A DNA stretch of 64,000 bases from Virgisporangium aliadipatigenens (GCF_016863615.1 NZ_BOPF01000014.1:211811-275810); one strand, 5' to 3'; counted from the stretch's first letter, positions 45,652 to 56,063 are shown. Translations and numbers: made by a program. Notes: generated by a model from the sequence alone, not told the origin.

Positions 45652-45788
45652 GCGGGCAGACGTGCCGCGCGGCGGGTGATTCGGCGGCGTTGCGCCGGTG
45701 GGGTCGGGGGCTGGCGGCGCGCGGGCAGACGTGCCGCGTGGCGGGTGATTCGGCGGCCTCGCGCCGGCGGGATTGGGGGCTGGCGTGA
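45648..45788 (+). other. bridging mini-ORF of two 69-bp tandem repeats between tadA and tadB
   Basis: ATG 45648 overlaps the tadA stop (ATGA), 46 codons follow, and the TGA 45786-45788 overlaps the tadB GTG (GTGA). The frame consists of two diverged 69-bp units (45648-45716 and 45717-45785) that encode 23-residue repeats containing GQTCRAAGDSAA and GQTCRVAGDSAA. No known domain. The open frame, exact three-base-multiple period and double overlap suggest that continuity of translation is kept under selection. Confidence 0.4.
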
Positions 45789-46552
45789 GGGCCGGACGTG
45801 GCGGTGCGGCGGTGACGCGCGTCGGCGGGGCGGTGCGGCCCAAGGCGGCCTCGTTGTCGGCGGGACGGCGGCGGCGGCGCGGGCTCGGGCGGGTCGTGGG
45901 GCCGGCGGGGCGGCGGTCGTTCCGGTGGCGGGCAGTGGCGGCGGTGCCGCTGCGGTATCCGGTGACCGCGGGTGTGCTCTGCGGCAGCGGGCTGGCCGTC
46001 GGGGCGTGGTGGCAGGGCGGACCCGTGGCGGCCGCGCTCACCGCGGCGTACGGGACCCTCGGCGTGATCCTCGCCGTCCGGCGGCAGCGCTCGGCGGCGC
46101 GCCTGCGCAGCGAGGCGCGGGCGCTCGACGCCGTCTCCGACCTCGCCGCCGACCTGCGGGCCGGTGCGGGGCACGAGGCGGCGCTGGCGAGTTGCGGACC
46201 GGCCGTAGCGGAGAGCGCGGCGGCGGCCGGGATGGTGCGGGCGGCGTGGCTCGTCAGCGAACGCACCGGTGCGCCGTTGGCGGACGTGCTCGACCGGGTG
46301 GATGTTCAGCTGCGGCAGGCGCACCGGCGCACCGTCGAGGCGCGGGCGCACAGCGCGGGCAGCCGGGCCACCACGATGCTGCTGACCGTCATGCCGGCCG
46401 TGGGCATCGCGATCGGCTACGGCATGGGCGCGGATCCGTTGCACACGCTGTTCCGGACCGGGCTGGGTGCGGTGTGCGTCGGGGTGGCGTGCGCGTTCCA
46501 TCTCGCGGGGCTCGGGCTGACGCTCCGGTTGTCCACAGTGGACACGTCTTGA
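45785..46552 (+). CDS. tadB: TadB-like type II secretion system F family protein
   Basis: Inner-membrane platform protein of the tad cluster, corresponding to Rv3658c. The 255-residue product has an Arg-rich N-terminus, two hydrophobic segments near residues 60-100, a cytoplasmic helical domain (RLRSEARALDAVSDLAADLRAG onward) typical of GspF/TadB, and two helices at the end. GTG 45785 overlaps the mini-ORF stop; an in-frame TTG 12 nt earlier is the alternative. The stop overlaps the TTG of the next gene. Confidence 0.8.
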   Translation: MRAGRGGAAVTRVGGAVRPKAASLSAGRRRRRGLGRVVGPAGRRSFRWRAVAAVPLRYPVTAGVLCGSGLAVGAWWQGGPVAAALTAAYGTLGVILAVRRQRSAARLRSEARALDAVSDLAADLRAGAGHEAALASCGPAVAESAAAAGMVRAAWLVSERTGAPLADVLDRVDVQLRQAHRRTVEARAHSAGSRATTMLLTVMPAVGIAIGYGMGADPLHTLFRTGLGAVCVGVACAFHLAGLGLTLRLSTVDTS

Positions 46553-47145
46553 CGCGGCGGGTCGTTGCGCTCGCCGTGCTCATCGGCGCCGGGATCGCCG
46601 TTTCCATCGGCGGTTGGGCCGGGGCGGCGGTCGGGGTCGTGGTCGCCGTGGTGCTGGTGCGCCGGCTGCCGCGCTGGCTCTCCGGGCGGGTCACCGTCGA
46701 GCAGCGGCAGGCCGCCGCCGCGCTGCCGTTGGCGGCCGACCTCATGGCGGCGACGCTGCGTTCCGGTGCGCCGCCGGACCAGGCCGCCCGCACCGTGGGC
46801 GAGGCGCTGGGCGGCCCCACCGGCGTTCGGCTGGTGCGGGTGGCCAACGCCCTGCGCCTCGGCGCGCCGGCCGGGCAGGCGTGGGAGCACGTGGTGGACG
46901 TTCCCGGCGGCGAACGCCTCGCCCGCACGGCCACCCGCAGCGCGGACAGCGGAGCGGCGCTCGCCGCGGCCCTCGACCGGCTGGCCGACGAACTGCGTGC
47001 CGCGCGGGCCGCCGCCGCGGATGCGGCCGCACGTCGGGCCGCCGTGCTCGTGATGCTGCCGCTCGGGCTGTGCTTCCTGCCGGCGTTCCTGCTCACGGGC
47101 GTGGTGCCGGTCGTCATCTCCCTGCTGTCCGGCGTGCTCGGGTGA
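46549..47145 (+). CDS. tadC: TadC-like type II secretion system F family protein
   Basis: Second platform protein, 198 residues. Two N-terminal helices (about residues 4-37), the F-domain LPLAADLMAATLRSGAPPDQAA, and a C-terminal pair of helices ending SLLSGVLG are visible. The TTG at 46549 overlaps the tadB stop (TTGA) and is taken as start since no ATG or GTG fits better. Together with tadB it makes the membrane base on which TadA acts. Confidence 0.8.
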   Translation: MTRRVVALAVLIGAGIAVSIGGWAGAAVGVVVAVVLVRRLPRWLSGRVTVEQRQAAAALPLAADLMAATLRSGAPPDQAARTVGEALGGPTGVRLVRVANALRLGAPAGQAWEHVVDVPGGERLARTATRSADSGAALAAALDRLADELRAARAAAADAAARRAAVLVMLPLGLCFLPAFLLTGVVPVVISLLSGVLG

Positions 47146-47160
47146 GTGCGCCGGGGTGTC

Positions 47161-47197
47161 CATTCATCGAATCGTTCATCGATTCGTCTATCGAGAG
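47161..47197 (+). repeat. 12-bp repeats and hairpin upstream of the Flp-like gene
   Basis: Three imperfect 12-bp units based on TTCATCGAATCG lie between tadC and the Flp-like gene, and within them is a 7-bp inverted repeat (47168-47174 with 47180-47186, 5-nt loop). It may be an RNA hairpin that tunes expression of the abundant pilin relative to the platform genes. Confidence 0.45.
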
Positions 47198-47205
47198 GAG
47201 CGCCA

Positions 47206-47394
47206 GTGCGTCGAGTCAGGCAGTTCGTCGGCCGGTTGAGGAAACGGATGCGGGGCGACGACGGGATGAACACCGCCGAGTACGCGGTGGGAACGCTGGC
47301 GGCCGTCGCGTTCGCGGCCGTTCTGTACAAGGTGGTGACGAGCGGTGCGGTGTTCGGGGCGCTGACGTCGATCATTCAGAAGGCGCTGGCGTGA
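47206..47394 (+). CDS. DUF4244 Flp-type pilin-like protein
   Basis: A 62-residue prepilin-like protein. A basic leader ends in MRGDDG, followed by MNTAEYAVGT and a hydrophobic helix, matching cleavage after Gly by a prepilin peptidase with Glu at +5. GTG 47206 is preceded by GAGAGGAG; the frame is open upstream but lacks a better start. Its stop overlaps the GTG of the TadE-like gene. No prepilin peptidase gene is present in the window. Confidence 0.85.
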   Translation: MRRVRQFVGRLRKRMRGDDGMNTAEYAVGTLAAVAFAAVLYKVVTSGAVFGALTSIIQKALA

Positions 47395-47774
47395 ACGTGT
47401 GCCTCGCGCGGTTGCGCCGGTCGTTCGACAAGGACGGCCGGCGGGACCGGGGCTCGGTGACGGCCGAACTCGCGGCCGCACTGCCGGCGCTGCTGCTGTT
47501 GATGGCGTTCGGGGTCGCCGGGGTGACGGCCGCGTCGACCAAGATGCGGTGCCTCGCCGCGGCACGGGACGCCGCGATCGCAGCGGCGCGCGGGGAGGAC
47601 GGCGGTGCTGCCGCCGCACGAATGCTTCCCGCCGGTGCGCGGGTCGGCGTCACGCGGGACGGCGACCTCGTCCGGGTGTCGGTGACGGCCGAGGTCAGGC
47701 CGCTCGGCCGGAACATGCCGGGGTTCACCGTGTCGGCGCAGGCCGTCGCGGCGGCCGAACCGGGTGCCCCGTGA
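47391..47774 (+). CDS. TadE family protein
   Basis: A 127-residue minor pseudopilin-like protein. RGSVTAELAAALPALLLLMAFGVAG is the TadE signature: a Glu five residues into a hydrophobic helix after a Gly-Ser. The rest is a periplasmic domain with Ala-rich helices. It matches Rv3655c in position. GTG 47391 overlaps the previous stop by 4 nt, and its own TGA overlaps the GTG of the next gene. Confidence 0.85.
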   Translation: MNVCLARLRRSFDKDGRRDRGSVTAELAAALPALLLLMAFGVAGVTAASTKMRCLAAARDAAIAAARGEDGGAAAARMLPAGARVGVTRDGDLVRVSVTAEVRPLGRNMPGFTVSAQAVAAAEPGAP

Positions 47775-48379
47775 GCCCGCTCGGGACGCCACGGTCGGCT
47801 TCGGTGGCTTCGGGGGTCTCGGGTGCATCGCCGGCCCTTTCGGCCCTTTCGGCCTCTCCGGCCCTTTCGGCCCCTTCGGCTCCGTCGGCTCCGTTGGCCT
47901 CGCTGGGCGAGCGGGGGTCGTCGGCCTCGTTGGCCTCGCTGGGCGAGCGAGGGTCGTCGGCCTTGTCGGGCGAGCGGGGGTCGGCGTCGTTGTGGGTGCT
48001 CGGGATCGGGCTGGTGGTGCTGCTGCTCGGCCTCGGTTTCACCGCCGTCGGGACGGCCTCCTACGGGCACCAGCGCGCACAGGCCGCCGCTGATCTCGGG
48101 GCGCTCGCCGGTGCGCAGCGCGTTCTGGCCGGGGCGGATCCCGCGTGCGCGCGGGCGGGCGAGGTGGTGGCCGCCAACGGGGCCGTGCTGAGCGGATGCG
48201 CCGTCGAGGGGCTCGAGATCGTCGTCGAGGCCGCGGTGGCGGTGCCGCCGTTCGGCACGGCGCGGGAGGCCGCCCGAGCCGGACCGGTCACCGCCCACCC
48301 GCCGATCACTGCAGGTCCGCAACCGGTCACCGCGGACCCGCCGCCGGGCGGCATCGCCCGCGTCGCCGACGCGGGGCCG
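47771..48379 (+). CDS. Rv3654c-like TadE-type protein, expanded N-terminus and no stop before the helicase
   Basis: The conserved core is GERGSASLWVLGIGLVVLLLG and then HQRAQAAADLGALAGAQRVL, as in the Rv3654c family that follows TadE. Two features are odd. The N-terminus is extended by about 60 Ser/Ala/Leu-rich residues built from 36-bp tandem repeats of a SLGERGSSA unit, which duplicates the start of the core. No stop codon occurs after the conserved core: the frame runs on into the antisense of the helicase gene up to 50230. The end given here is the helicase stop, not an observed stop codon. A frameshift or lost stop near 48280-48380 is likely. Confidence 0.55.
47894..47965 (+). repeat. 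36-bp in-frame tandem repeats
   Basis: Two near-identical 36-bp units (47894-47929 and 47930-47965) with a shortened third, encoding LASLGERGSSAS-type units in the N-terminus of the TadE-type protein. Confidence 0.8.
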
Positions 48380-51019
48380 TCACCCGGGCAGGTTCCGCAG
48401 CACCAGGTCGAGCACCCGGACCGCCCCGGCCTTGTCGAGCGGCGAGTTGCCGTTGCCGCACTTCGGCGACTGAACGCAGGACGGGCACCCCGCCTCGCAC
48501 CCACACTCCACGATCACGGCGCGGGTCGCGTCGAGCCAGCGCGCGGCGGCCGCGTAGGCGCGTTCGGCGAACCCGGCCCCGCCCGGATGGCCGTCGTAGA
48601 CGAACACGCTCGGCGCCTCCGTGTCGGGATGCTCGGCGGTGGAGATGCCGCCGATGTCCCACCGGTCGCAGCTGGCGACGAGGGGCAGCAGCCCGATGGC
48701 GGCGTGTTCGGCGGCGTGCAGCGCGCCCGGCACGTCGGCGGCGTCGACGCCGGCCAGCGTCAGCGAACGCGGCGACACGGTCCACCAGACCGCGACCGTG
48801 TGCAGGCGGCGCTGCGGCAGGTCCAACGGCCTGGTGTCGATGACCTCGCCGGTCAGCTTGCGCCGCTGATACGCGGTGACCTGGGCGGTGACCTCCACGT
48901 CACCGAGGTAGAGGCCCACCGGCCCGGCGTCCACGTACGAGCGCACGGAACGCACCGCGAGGGAGGTGACGTCGCGCGGATGCGTCGTCCACTGTGGATC
49001 CTCCTCGTGCACGAACGCCACCGCGTCGTCAAGATCGAGTTCGTCCACCACGAACGACACGCCCTGGTGCTGGTACACGGCGCCCGGGTGCACCAGGAAG
49101 TGCGACGACCCGTGGTCCACCGTGCCGAGCAGCCGTCCCGTCGCGGCCTCGACGACGGCCACGGGCGCACCGCCGGCGCCGCGCAGGTCGACCTCGGGAC
49201 GGCCCTCCTTGGTCCAGTACCACCCGGTGGGCCGCTTGCGCAGGGAGCCGTTCGCCACGAGGCGGTCGACCATGGCGCGCGCCGGCGCACCACCGAACAT
49301 CTCCAGGTCGGCCGCGGTGAGCGGCTTGTCGCAGGCGGCCGCGGCGAGCTGCGGGCCGAGCACGTACGGGTTCAGGGGGTCGAGCACGCACGCCTCGACG
49401 GGCCGGCCGAACAGCGCCTCCGGGTGGTGCACCAGGTAGGTGTCGAGCGGGTCGTCGCGGGCGACGAGCACGCACAGCGCGTCGCGGGTCGTGCGGCCGG
49501 CGCGGCCCGCCTGCTGCCACAGCGACGCGAGCCGTCCCGGATAGCCGGCGAGGACGACGGCGTCGAGGCCGACCAGGTCCACGCCGAGTTCGAGCGCGCT
49601 GGTGCTGGCGAGGCCGGTCAGCGAACCGTCGAGCAGGGCCCGTTCGAGGGCGCGGCGTTCCTCTCGGAGGTAGCCGGAGCGGTAGGCGGCGACCTGTTCG
49701 CCGAGGCCGGGGGAGGCCTCGTCGAGCGCGCGCCGGGCCATGGCGGCCACCGCCTCGGCGCCTCGCCGGGAGCGCACGAAAGCGAGGGTCCGGATGCCGG
49801 AGGAGACCGCGTCGGCGAGAAGGTCTGCGGTCTCCCGCAGCGCCGACCGCCGCACGGGTGGCGCATCCCGCCCGCCGCCGGGGAGCGGGACGTCGGATGC
49901 GGTGCCGGGCGGGTGGCGGTCCGGGGCGCTGTCCTCGTGCGGGCCGCCCATGGAGGCGTCGGGTCCGCCGCGGTGGGAGGTGCCGCCTGCCACCGGGCCG
50001 TCCGAAGAGGCACCCGGCGCGTGGCGGCCAAGAGTGCTGCCGGCGCGTGGGCGGGACACACCGGTGTCGCCACCCGCGGAGCCGACGCCGGCTGCGCCCG
50101 CGCCGACGATGCCGCCGTCGTCGATGCCGCCCCCGACGATGCCGCCGTCGTCGATCCCGCCCCGCGGGCCGGGAAGCTGTCCCGAGCCGCGGCCGTCCCG
50201 CACGCTGTCCCCGTCGAAGTCGGGCAGTAGCGGCGGTTCCCACAGAGCGAACGCCAGCGCGCCACGCGGCGACCCGTCCGTGACCACCTCGACCACGTCG
50301 GCGCCCATCAACTGCGCGGCGGTCGCTCCCGGCGACCCGGCCGTCGCCGACGCGAACACGAACACCGGCGAACTCCCGTACCGCGCCGCGATCCTCCGCA
50401 ACCGCCGCAGGACGTGCGCGACATGCGACCCGAACACCCCGCGGTAGCCGTGGCACTCGTCCACCACGACGAACGCCAGCCGCCGCAGCTGCGTGGCCCA
50501 CGCGCCGTGCCGGGGCAGCACCCCGTGGTGGATCATGTCCGGATTCGTCAGCACGAACCGGGAGTGCTGGCGGATCCAGTCCCGTTCCTCGCGCGGGGTG
50601 TCGCCGTCGTAGCAGGCGGGCCGGAGGTCGGGCAGCCCGAGCGCGGTCACCGAACGCAACTGGTCGGCGGCGAGGGCCTTGGTCGGCGACAGGTAGATCG
50701 CCGTGGCGCGTGGATCTTTCAGAAGCGCGCTCAGCGTCGGCAACTGGTAGGCGAGGGACTTGCCGGAGGCCGTTCCGGTGGCGACCACCACGTGGCGGCC
50801 GGCGTGCGCGTGCTCGGCGGCCTCGGCCTGGTGGCGCCACGGGTGGGTGATGCCGCGCCGGCGCAACGTGTCGCGCAGGGCGTCCGGGACCCACTCCGGC
50901 CAGGGCACAGGATCTCCGGCGCGAGCCGGAATGATCTCCAGGTGGGTGAGCGGGGCGGATGATCGGCCGGCCAGGAGCCTTTCCAGCAGGCGGCTGGGCG
51001 TGGCCTCCACCGTCGTCAC
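48380..51019 (-). CDS. DEAD/DEAH-box helicase with DUF1998 zinc domain (MrfA/Rv3649-like)
   Basis: A superfamily 2 helicase of 879 residues like Rv3649 and Bacillus MrfA, which acts in repair of mitomycin-type damage. Visible are motif I ATGTASGKS, the DECH box VVVDECH, motif III SATAG, motif VI QQAGRAGR, and a C-terminal DUF1998 region with CGCEAGCPSC and a later Cys as zinc ligands. Between the two RecA domains a Gly/Asp/Pro-rich insert of about 110 residues includes 30-bp tandem repeats. GTG 51019 is the preferred start; an in-frame GTG at 51061 exists. It is convergent with the tad cluster. Confidence 0.92.
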   Translation of the reverse strand: MTTVEATPSRLLERLLAGRSSAPLTHLEIIPARAGDPVPWPEWVPDALRDTLRRRGITHPWRHQAEAAEHAHAGRHVVVATGTASGKSLAYQLPTLSALLKDPRATAIYLSPTKALAADQLRSVTALGLPDLRPACYDGDTPREERDWIRQHSRFVLTNPDMIHHGVLPRHGAWATQLRRLAFVVVDECHGYRGVFGSHVAHVLRRLRRIAARYGSSPVFVFASATAGSPGATAAQLMGADVVEVVTDGSPRGALAFALWEPPLLPDFDGDSVRDGRGSGQLPGPRGGIDDGGIVGGGIDDGGIVGAGAAGVGSAGGDTGVSRPRAGSTLGRHAPGASSDGPVAGGTSHRGGPDASMGGPHEDSAPDRHPPGTASDVPLPGGGRDAPPVRRSALRETADLLADAVSSGIRTLAFVRSRRGAEAVAAMARRALDEASPGLGEQVAAYRSGYLREERRALERALLDGSLTGLASTSALELGVDLVGLDAVVLAGYPGRLASLWQQAGRAGRTTRDALCVLVARDDPLDTYLVHHPEALFGRPVEACVLDPLNPYVLGPQLAAAACDKPLTAADLEMFGGAPARAMVDRLVANGSLRKRPTGWYWTKEGRPEVDLRGAGGAPVAVVEAATGRLLGTVDHGSSHFLVHPGAVYQHQGVSFVVDELDLDDAVAFVHEEDPQWTTHPRDVTSLAVRSVRSYVDAGPVGLYLGDVEVTAQVTAYQRRKLTGEVIDTRPLDLPQRRLHTVAVWWTVSPRSLTLAGVDAADVPGALHAAEHAAIGLLPLVASCDRWDIGGISTAEHPDTEAPSVFVYDGHPGGAGFAERAYAAAARWLDATRAVIVECGCEAGCPSCVQSPKCGNGNSPLDKAGAVRVLDLVLRNLPG
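50105..50164 (-). repeat. 30-bp in-frame tandem repeats in the helicase linker
   Basis: Two 30-bp units differing at one base encode GGIDDGGIVG twice in the inter-domain insert of the helicase. Confidence 0.8.
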
Positions 51020-51143
51020 GCCCTGCACTGTGACACTTGTGCGGGCGTGACGTCCACGCACGAACCGGGCCTGTACGTCGCCGGACTGTGCGAGCGATGG
51101 TTAGATGGCCCTTGGTTCCTCGTAGTCGCGCAAAGGAGGTCGC

Positions 51144-51506
51144 ATGGAACTGTCGCTGTCGACCCACGACTTCGGCGACCACACGGTGCTCGAGGTCGGC
51201 GGCGAGGTGGACGTCTACACCGCCCCTCGACTGCGCGAGCGGCTCATCGAGCTGGTCGAGGCGGGTGCCCGGCATGTAGTGGTCGACCTGAGCCGCGTGG
51301 AGTTCCTGGACTCCACCGGGCTGGGTGTGTTGGTCGGTGCACTGAAGCGTCTGCGCGCGGTCAATGGCACGCTGAAGCTCGTCTGCGCACATGAGCGCCT
51401 GCTCAAGATCTTCCGGATTACCGCGTTGGACCGGGTCTTCGCGCTGTACGACTCGGTCGACGCGGCCGTCGCCGGAGGCGTCGCAACCCCGGACCAGACC
51501 ACGTAG
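51144..51506 (+). CDS. bldG: STAS-domain anti-anti-sigma factor (BldG-like)
   Basis: A 120-residue STAS protein of the BldG type, which controls sigma factors in development and stress by partner switching. [17 protein letters not shown] holds the regulatory Ser57, the expected phosphorylation site. ATG 51144 has a strong AAAGGAGG upstream; TTAGAT at 51101 is a possible -10 box. It is followed 3 nt later by the anti-sigma gene, the arrangement seen for bldG in Streptomyces. Confidence 0.92.
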   Translation: MELSLSTHDFGDHTVLEVGGEVDVYTAPRLRERLIELVEAGARHVVVDLSRVEFLDSTGLGVLVGALKRLRAVNGTLKLVCAHERLLKIFRITALDRVFALYDSVDAAVAGGVATPDQTT

Positions 51507-51509
51507 TCG

Positions 51510-51989
51510 ATGGCTACGGTACGGCTGTCGTTCTCGCCGGCGCCGGCCCACGTGCGCACCGCTCGGCTCGTTGCCGTGGCAGTCGCACGCCGGGCCGGCG
51601 TTCCGGACGAACTGCTTGAGGAAATCCGTCTCGCGACCGGCGAGGCGTGCTCCCGCGCGGTCGCGTTGCACCGTTCGCACGGGGTGTCTGAGCTGGTACA
51701 CGTCTCGCTGAAGGACGGCGAGCGGTTCACGGTCGAGGTGGTCGACCGGGCCAGCAACGGTTCGGCGCTGGTGGGCTCGCCGGAGGACCCGGGGATGTTC
51801 CTGGTGGAGCCGGTCGTGCCGTTGACGGTCACGCCGGACACGCTCACCGAGGAGGACGTCGCCGAGCGGATGGGTCTGGCGCTGCTCGCCGGCCTGGTCG
51901 ACGACATCGCCGTGGTGCCGGTGAAGGGCGGTGGCGGCACGGAGGTGCGGATGTCGTGGCCGCTACCGAAGCCGGGCAGCCGCACTTAG
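51510..51989 (+). CDS. RsbW-like anti-sigma factor / ATP-binding partner of BldG
   Basis: A 159-residue protein with the HATPase_c layout of RsbW-type anti-sigma kinases: an N-terminal helix with DELLEEIRLATGEACSRAV, where the conserved Glu precedes the usual Asn position (here Cys-Ser-Arg), then VEVVDRASNGS, then ERMGLALLAGLVDDIAV. The canonical N-box Asn is not evident, so kinase activity is uncertain; it may bind without phosphorylating. Position directly after bldG supports partner switching. Confidence 0.82.
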   Translation: MATVRLSFSPAPAHVRTARLVAVAVARRAGVPDELLEEIRLATGEACSRAVALHRSHGVSELVHVSLKDGERFTVEVVDRASNGSALVGSPEDPGMFLVEPVVPLTVTPDTLTEEDVAERMGLALLAGLVDDIAVVPVKGGGGTEVRMSWPLPKPGSRT

Positions 51990-52411
51990 GCCCTGCCTAG
52001 CACACCGATCTTCGTCGATCTTGCAGTTGTGGCGGGGCCTTATCGCCGCAAATCCGGACAGGTTGGGCACCGCAACTGCAAGATCGACGCGAACAATGCC
52101 CGTCCGGGTGAACGCGGCGCGCCGGTCGTAGATCACGACTTGACTACCTCCGCTAAGATCCACTTCTTCCTCGACCCTCCGCATATAAGCGCAGGTCAGC
52201 GGCCTTAATTCGCACCTAAGAAACGGTGCACACAACCCCTGGCGCATCGGGGTCGGCCGTTGCCGGTGTGAGGATCAACACGGCCGTTCGTTAAAGTACG
52301 CAGGTTGTGCGCCACATCCCCCCAGTTGGATGCCACGCGCATGCGGAAAGTTTTTGACAACCGCTGGCGCGGGCCGGCGGTCCTGTGCGGTCGGTTCAGG
52401 AGGACATAGGG
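51990..52411. other. intergenic region between the anti-sigma gene and hppA
   Basis: The 422-bp gap begins with a long inverted repeat (52013-52089). After it, AT-richer sequence includes a CATATAAG at about 52181 and a TTGACA at about 52354 without a matching -10 box. The last 30 bp carry AGGAGG for hppA. No open reading frame with coding character was found. Confidence 0.6.
52013..52089. repeat. long inverted repeat (17-bp perfect arms)
   Basis: Arms 52013-52029 and 52073-52089 are perfectly complementary, extended inward by a G-U and two G-C pairs, with about 36 nt between. It could form a large hairpin that ends the bldG transcript, or be a copy of a dispersed palindromic repeat; the arm contains GATCTTGCAGTTG. 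Confidence 0.7.
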
Positions 52412-54802
<2,391 letters not shown>

Positions 54803-54813
54803 CACCCCACGAT

Positions 54814-54845
54814 GCGGGCCCCGGTGCGTGCGCGCCGGGGCCCGC
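54814..54845 (+). terminator. hairpin terminator after hppA
   Basis: A perfect 11-bp G/C stem (54814-54824 with 54835-54845) lies 12 bp after the hppA stop. There is no T run, as is common in high-GC actinobacteria. Confidence 0.75.
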
Positions 54846-54876
54846 GTCGTATCCACCGCCGACGAGGTCCACTCGC

Positions 54877-54882
54877 TACCCT
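54877..54882 (+). promoter_or_regulatory. -10 box for a leaderless lipoprotein gene
   Basis: TACCCT fits TAnnnT and lies 6 nt before the ATG at 54889; no Shine-Dalgarno is present. This is the layout of a leaderless actinobacterial promoter. Confidence 0.5.
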
Positions 54883-54888
54883 TGCGCC

Positions 54889-55434
54889 ATGGTCCACCGT
54901 CGCTTCCTCGCCGGCCTTCTCGTCCTGGTCGCGCTGGTCACGGCGTGCGGCGAGGCGAAGGACGACGGGCGCGGCGACAAGGAGCCCGAGGCCTGGGCCG
55001 GCGCCGTGTGCGCGGCGCTGACGCCGTGGCGGACCCGGATCACCGACCTCACCTCCCAGGCGCAGCAGCAGATGAACGCCGCCCGCACCGCCGAGCAGGC
55101 GAAAACCGGCCTGGTAGGGCTGCTCGGCGGAGCCGAGTCGGCGAGCGAGGAGGCCCGCGGCAAGATCGTCGCGGCGGGCGTTCCGGACGCCTCCAACGGC
55201 CGGCAGGTCGCGACGGAGTTCGCGGACGCGCTGCGGCGCACCCGGGACGCCTACGCCAACGCCAAGGGGTCGGTGACGGCCCTGCCGACGGCCGACGCGA
55301 AGGGCTTCTACGCCGAGGTGCAGAAGGCGTTCGGGCAGCTCGACAAGGAGTACAAGGCGGCCGCCGTCGATCCCACGAAGGTCGACTCGGCGGAGTTGAA
55401 GAAGGCCTTCGACGCGGTGCCCGCATGCCGGTAA
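54889..55434 (+). CDS. putative lipoprotein, unknown function
   Basis: A 181-residue exported protein. The N-terminus MVHRRFLAGLLVLVALVTACG is a lipoprotein signal with Cys near residue 20. The mature part is almost wholly helical, Ala/Lys/Glu-rich, with Cys in GAVCAALTPW and at the end (VPACR) that could pair. I do not recognise a family. It appears leaderless. Its end overlaps the next gene by 10 nt, so the two are likely linked. Confidence 0.8.
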   Translation: MVHRRFLAGLLVLVALVTACGEAKDDGRGDKEPEAWAGAVCAALTPWRTRITDLTSQAQQQMNAARTAEQAKTGLVGLLGGAESASEEARGKIVAAGVPDASNGRQVATEFADALRRTRDAYANAKGSVTALPTADAKGFYAEVQKAFGQLDKEYKAAAVDPTKVDSAELKKAFDAVPACR

Positions 55435-56063
55435 GCGGTCAGCTCAACCTCTTCGGTGTCGAGGCGCGGCCGCCCTCCGCGTTCGACCTGGAGGGGCTGC
55501 TGGCCGGGGCCGGGCAGGTGGTCCGGCTCGGCGGTACCGCCCGGGTGTCCGTCGTGGTCGACGCCGCGTGGCGGGTCCGGGTCCTCGCCGCCGAGTTTTC
55601 TTCGCGGGAACTGGCAACCAGCTGGAAACCCGTGCCCGTGACCCCCGCGACGGACGAGCCGCCCGACCCGGAGCCCACCCCCGCCGGGGCCCCCTACCTG
55701 GTGCGAACGGCGTACAGCTCCGTACTGGCGCCGCTGGCCGGCCGGTGGCTGAAAGGTGCGGACAAGCGCACCCCGCGCGGGCTCACCCTGGACGGGCGCA
55801 AGCTGCGGCTGTGGCTGGTCGCGGGCGGCGCGCCGGACGATCAAGGCGGCTTCACGCTGGAGTTGGGCCCGGGCGACGAGGCCGAACACGAGCCGGTCGG
55901 CGAGGCGCTCAAAGGCCTCGGTCTCACTCCGGTGTTGCTGGGATCACGGGCAGGAGCGCCGGCATACCGTATCGTGGGCCGCCGACGGTTGTCCCGCCTG
56001 GCGGAACTGGTCGGAGAGCCGCCGAAGGACAGCCCACCAGGCGGATGGCCCTTGATCAAATAG
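55425..56063 (+). CDS. conserved hypothetical protein upstream of topA (Rv3647c position)
   Basis: A 212-residue soluble protein without a known motif. It begins MPVSGQLNLFGVEARPPS and alternates strands and helices, with a Pro-rich patch near residues 70-88. The place just before topA is that of Rv3647c in M. tuberculosis, which suggests a conserved neighbour of topoisomerase I, but similarity was not tested. ATG 55425 overlaps the lipoprotein stop. Confidence 0.8.
   Translation: MPVSGQLNLFGVEARPPSAFDLEGLLAGAGQVVRLGGTARVSVVVDAAWRVRVLAAEFSSRELATSWKPVPVTPATDEPPDPEPTPAGAPYLVRTAYSSVLAPLAGRWLKGADKRTPRGLTLDGRKLRLWLVAGGAPDDQGGFTLELGPGDEAEHEPVGEALKGLGLTPVLLGSRAGAPAYRIVGRRRLSRLAELVGEPPKDSPPGGWPLIK

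Noticed and set aside
48380..50230. Plus-strand frame continuing from the TadE-type gene
   Set aside because: It is antisense to the helicase, whose motifs are complete; kept only as a finding about the missing stop.
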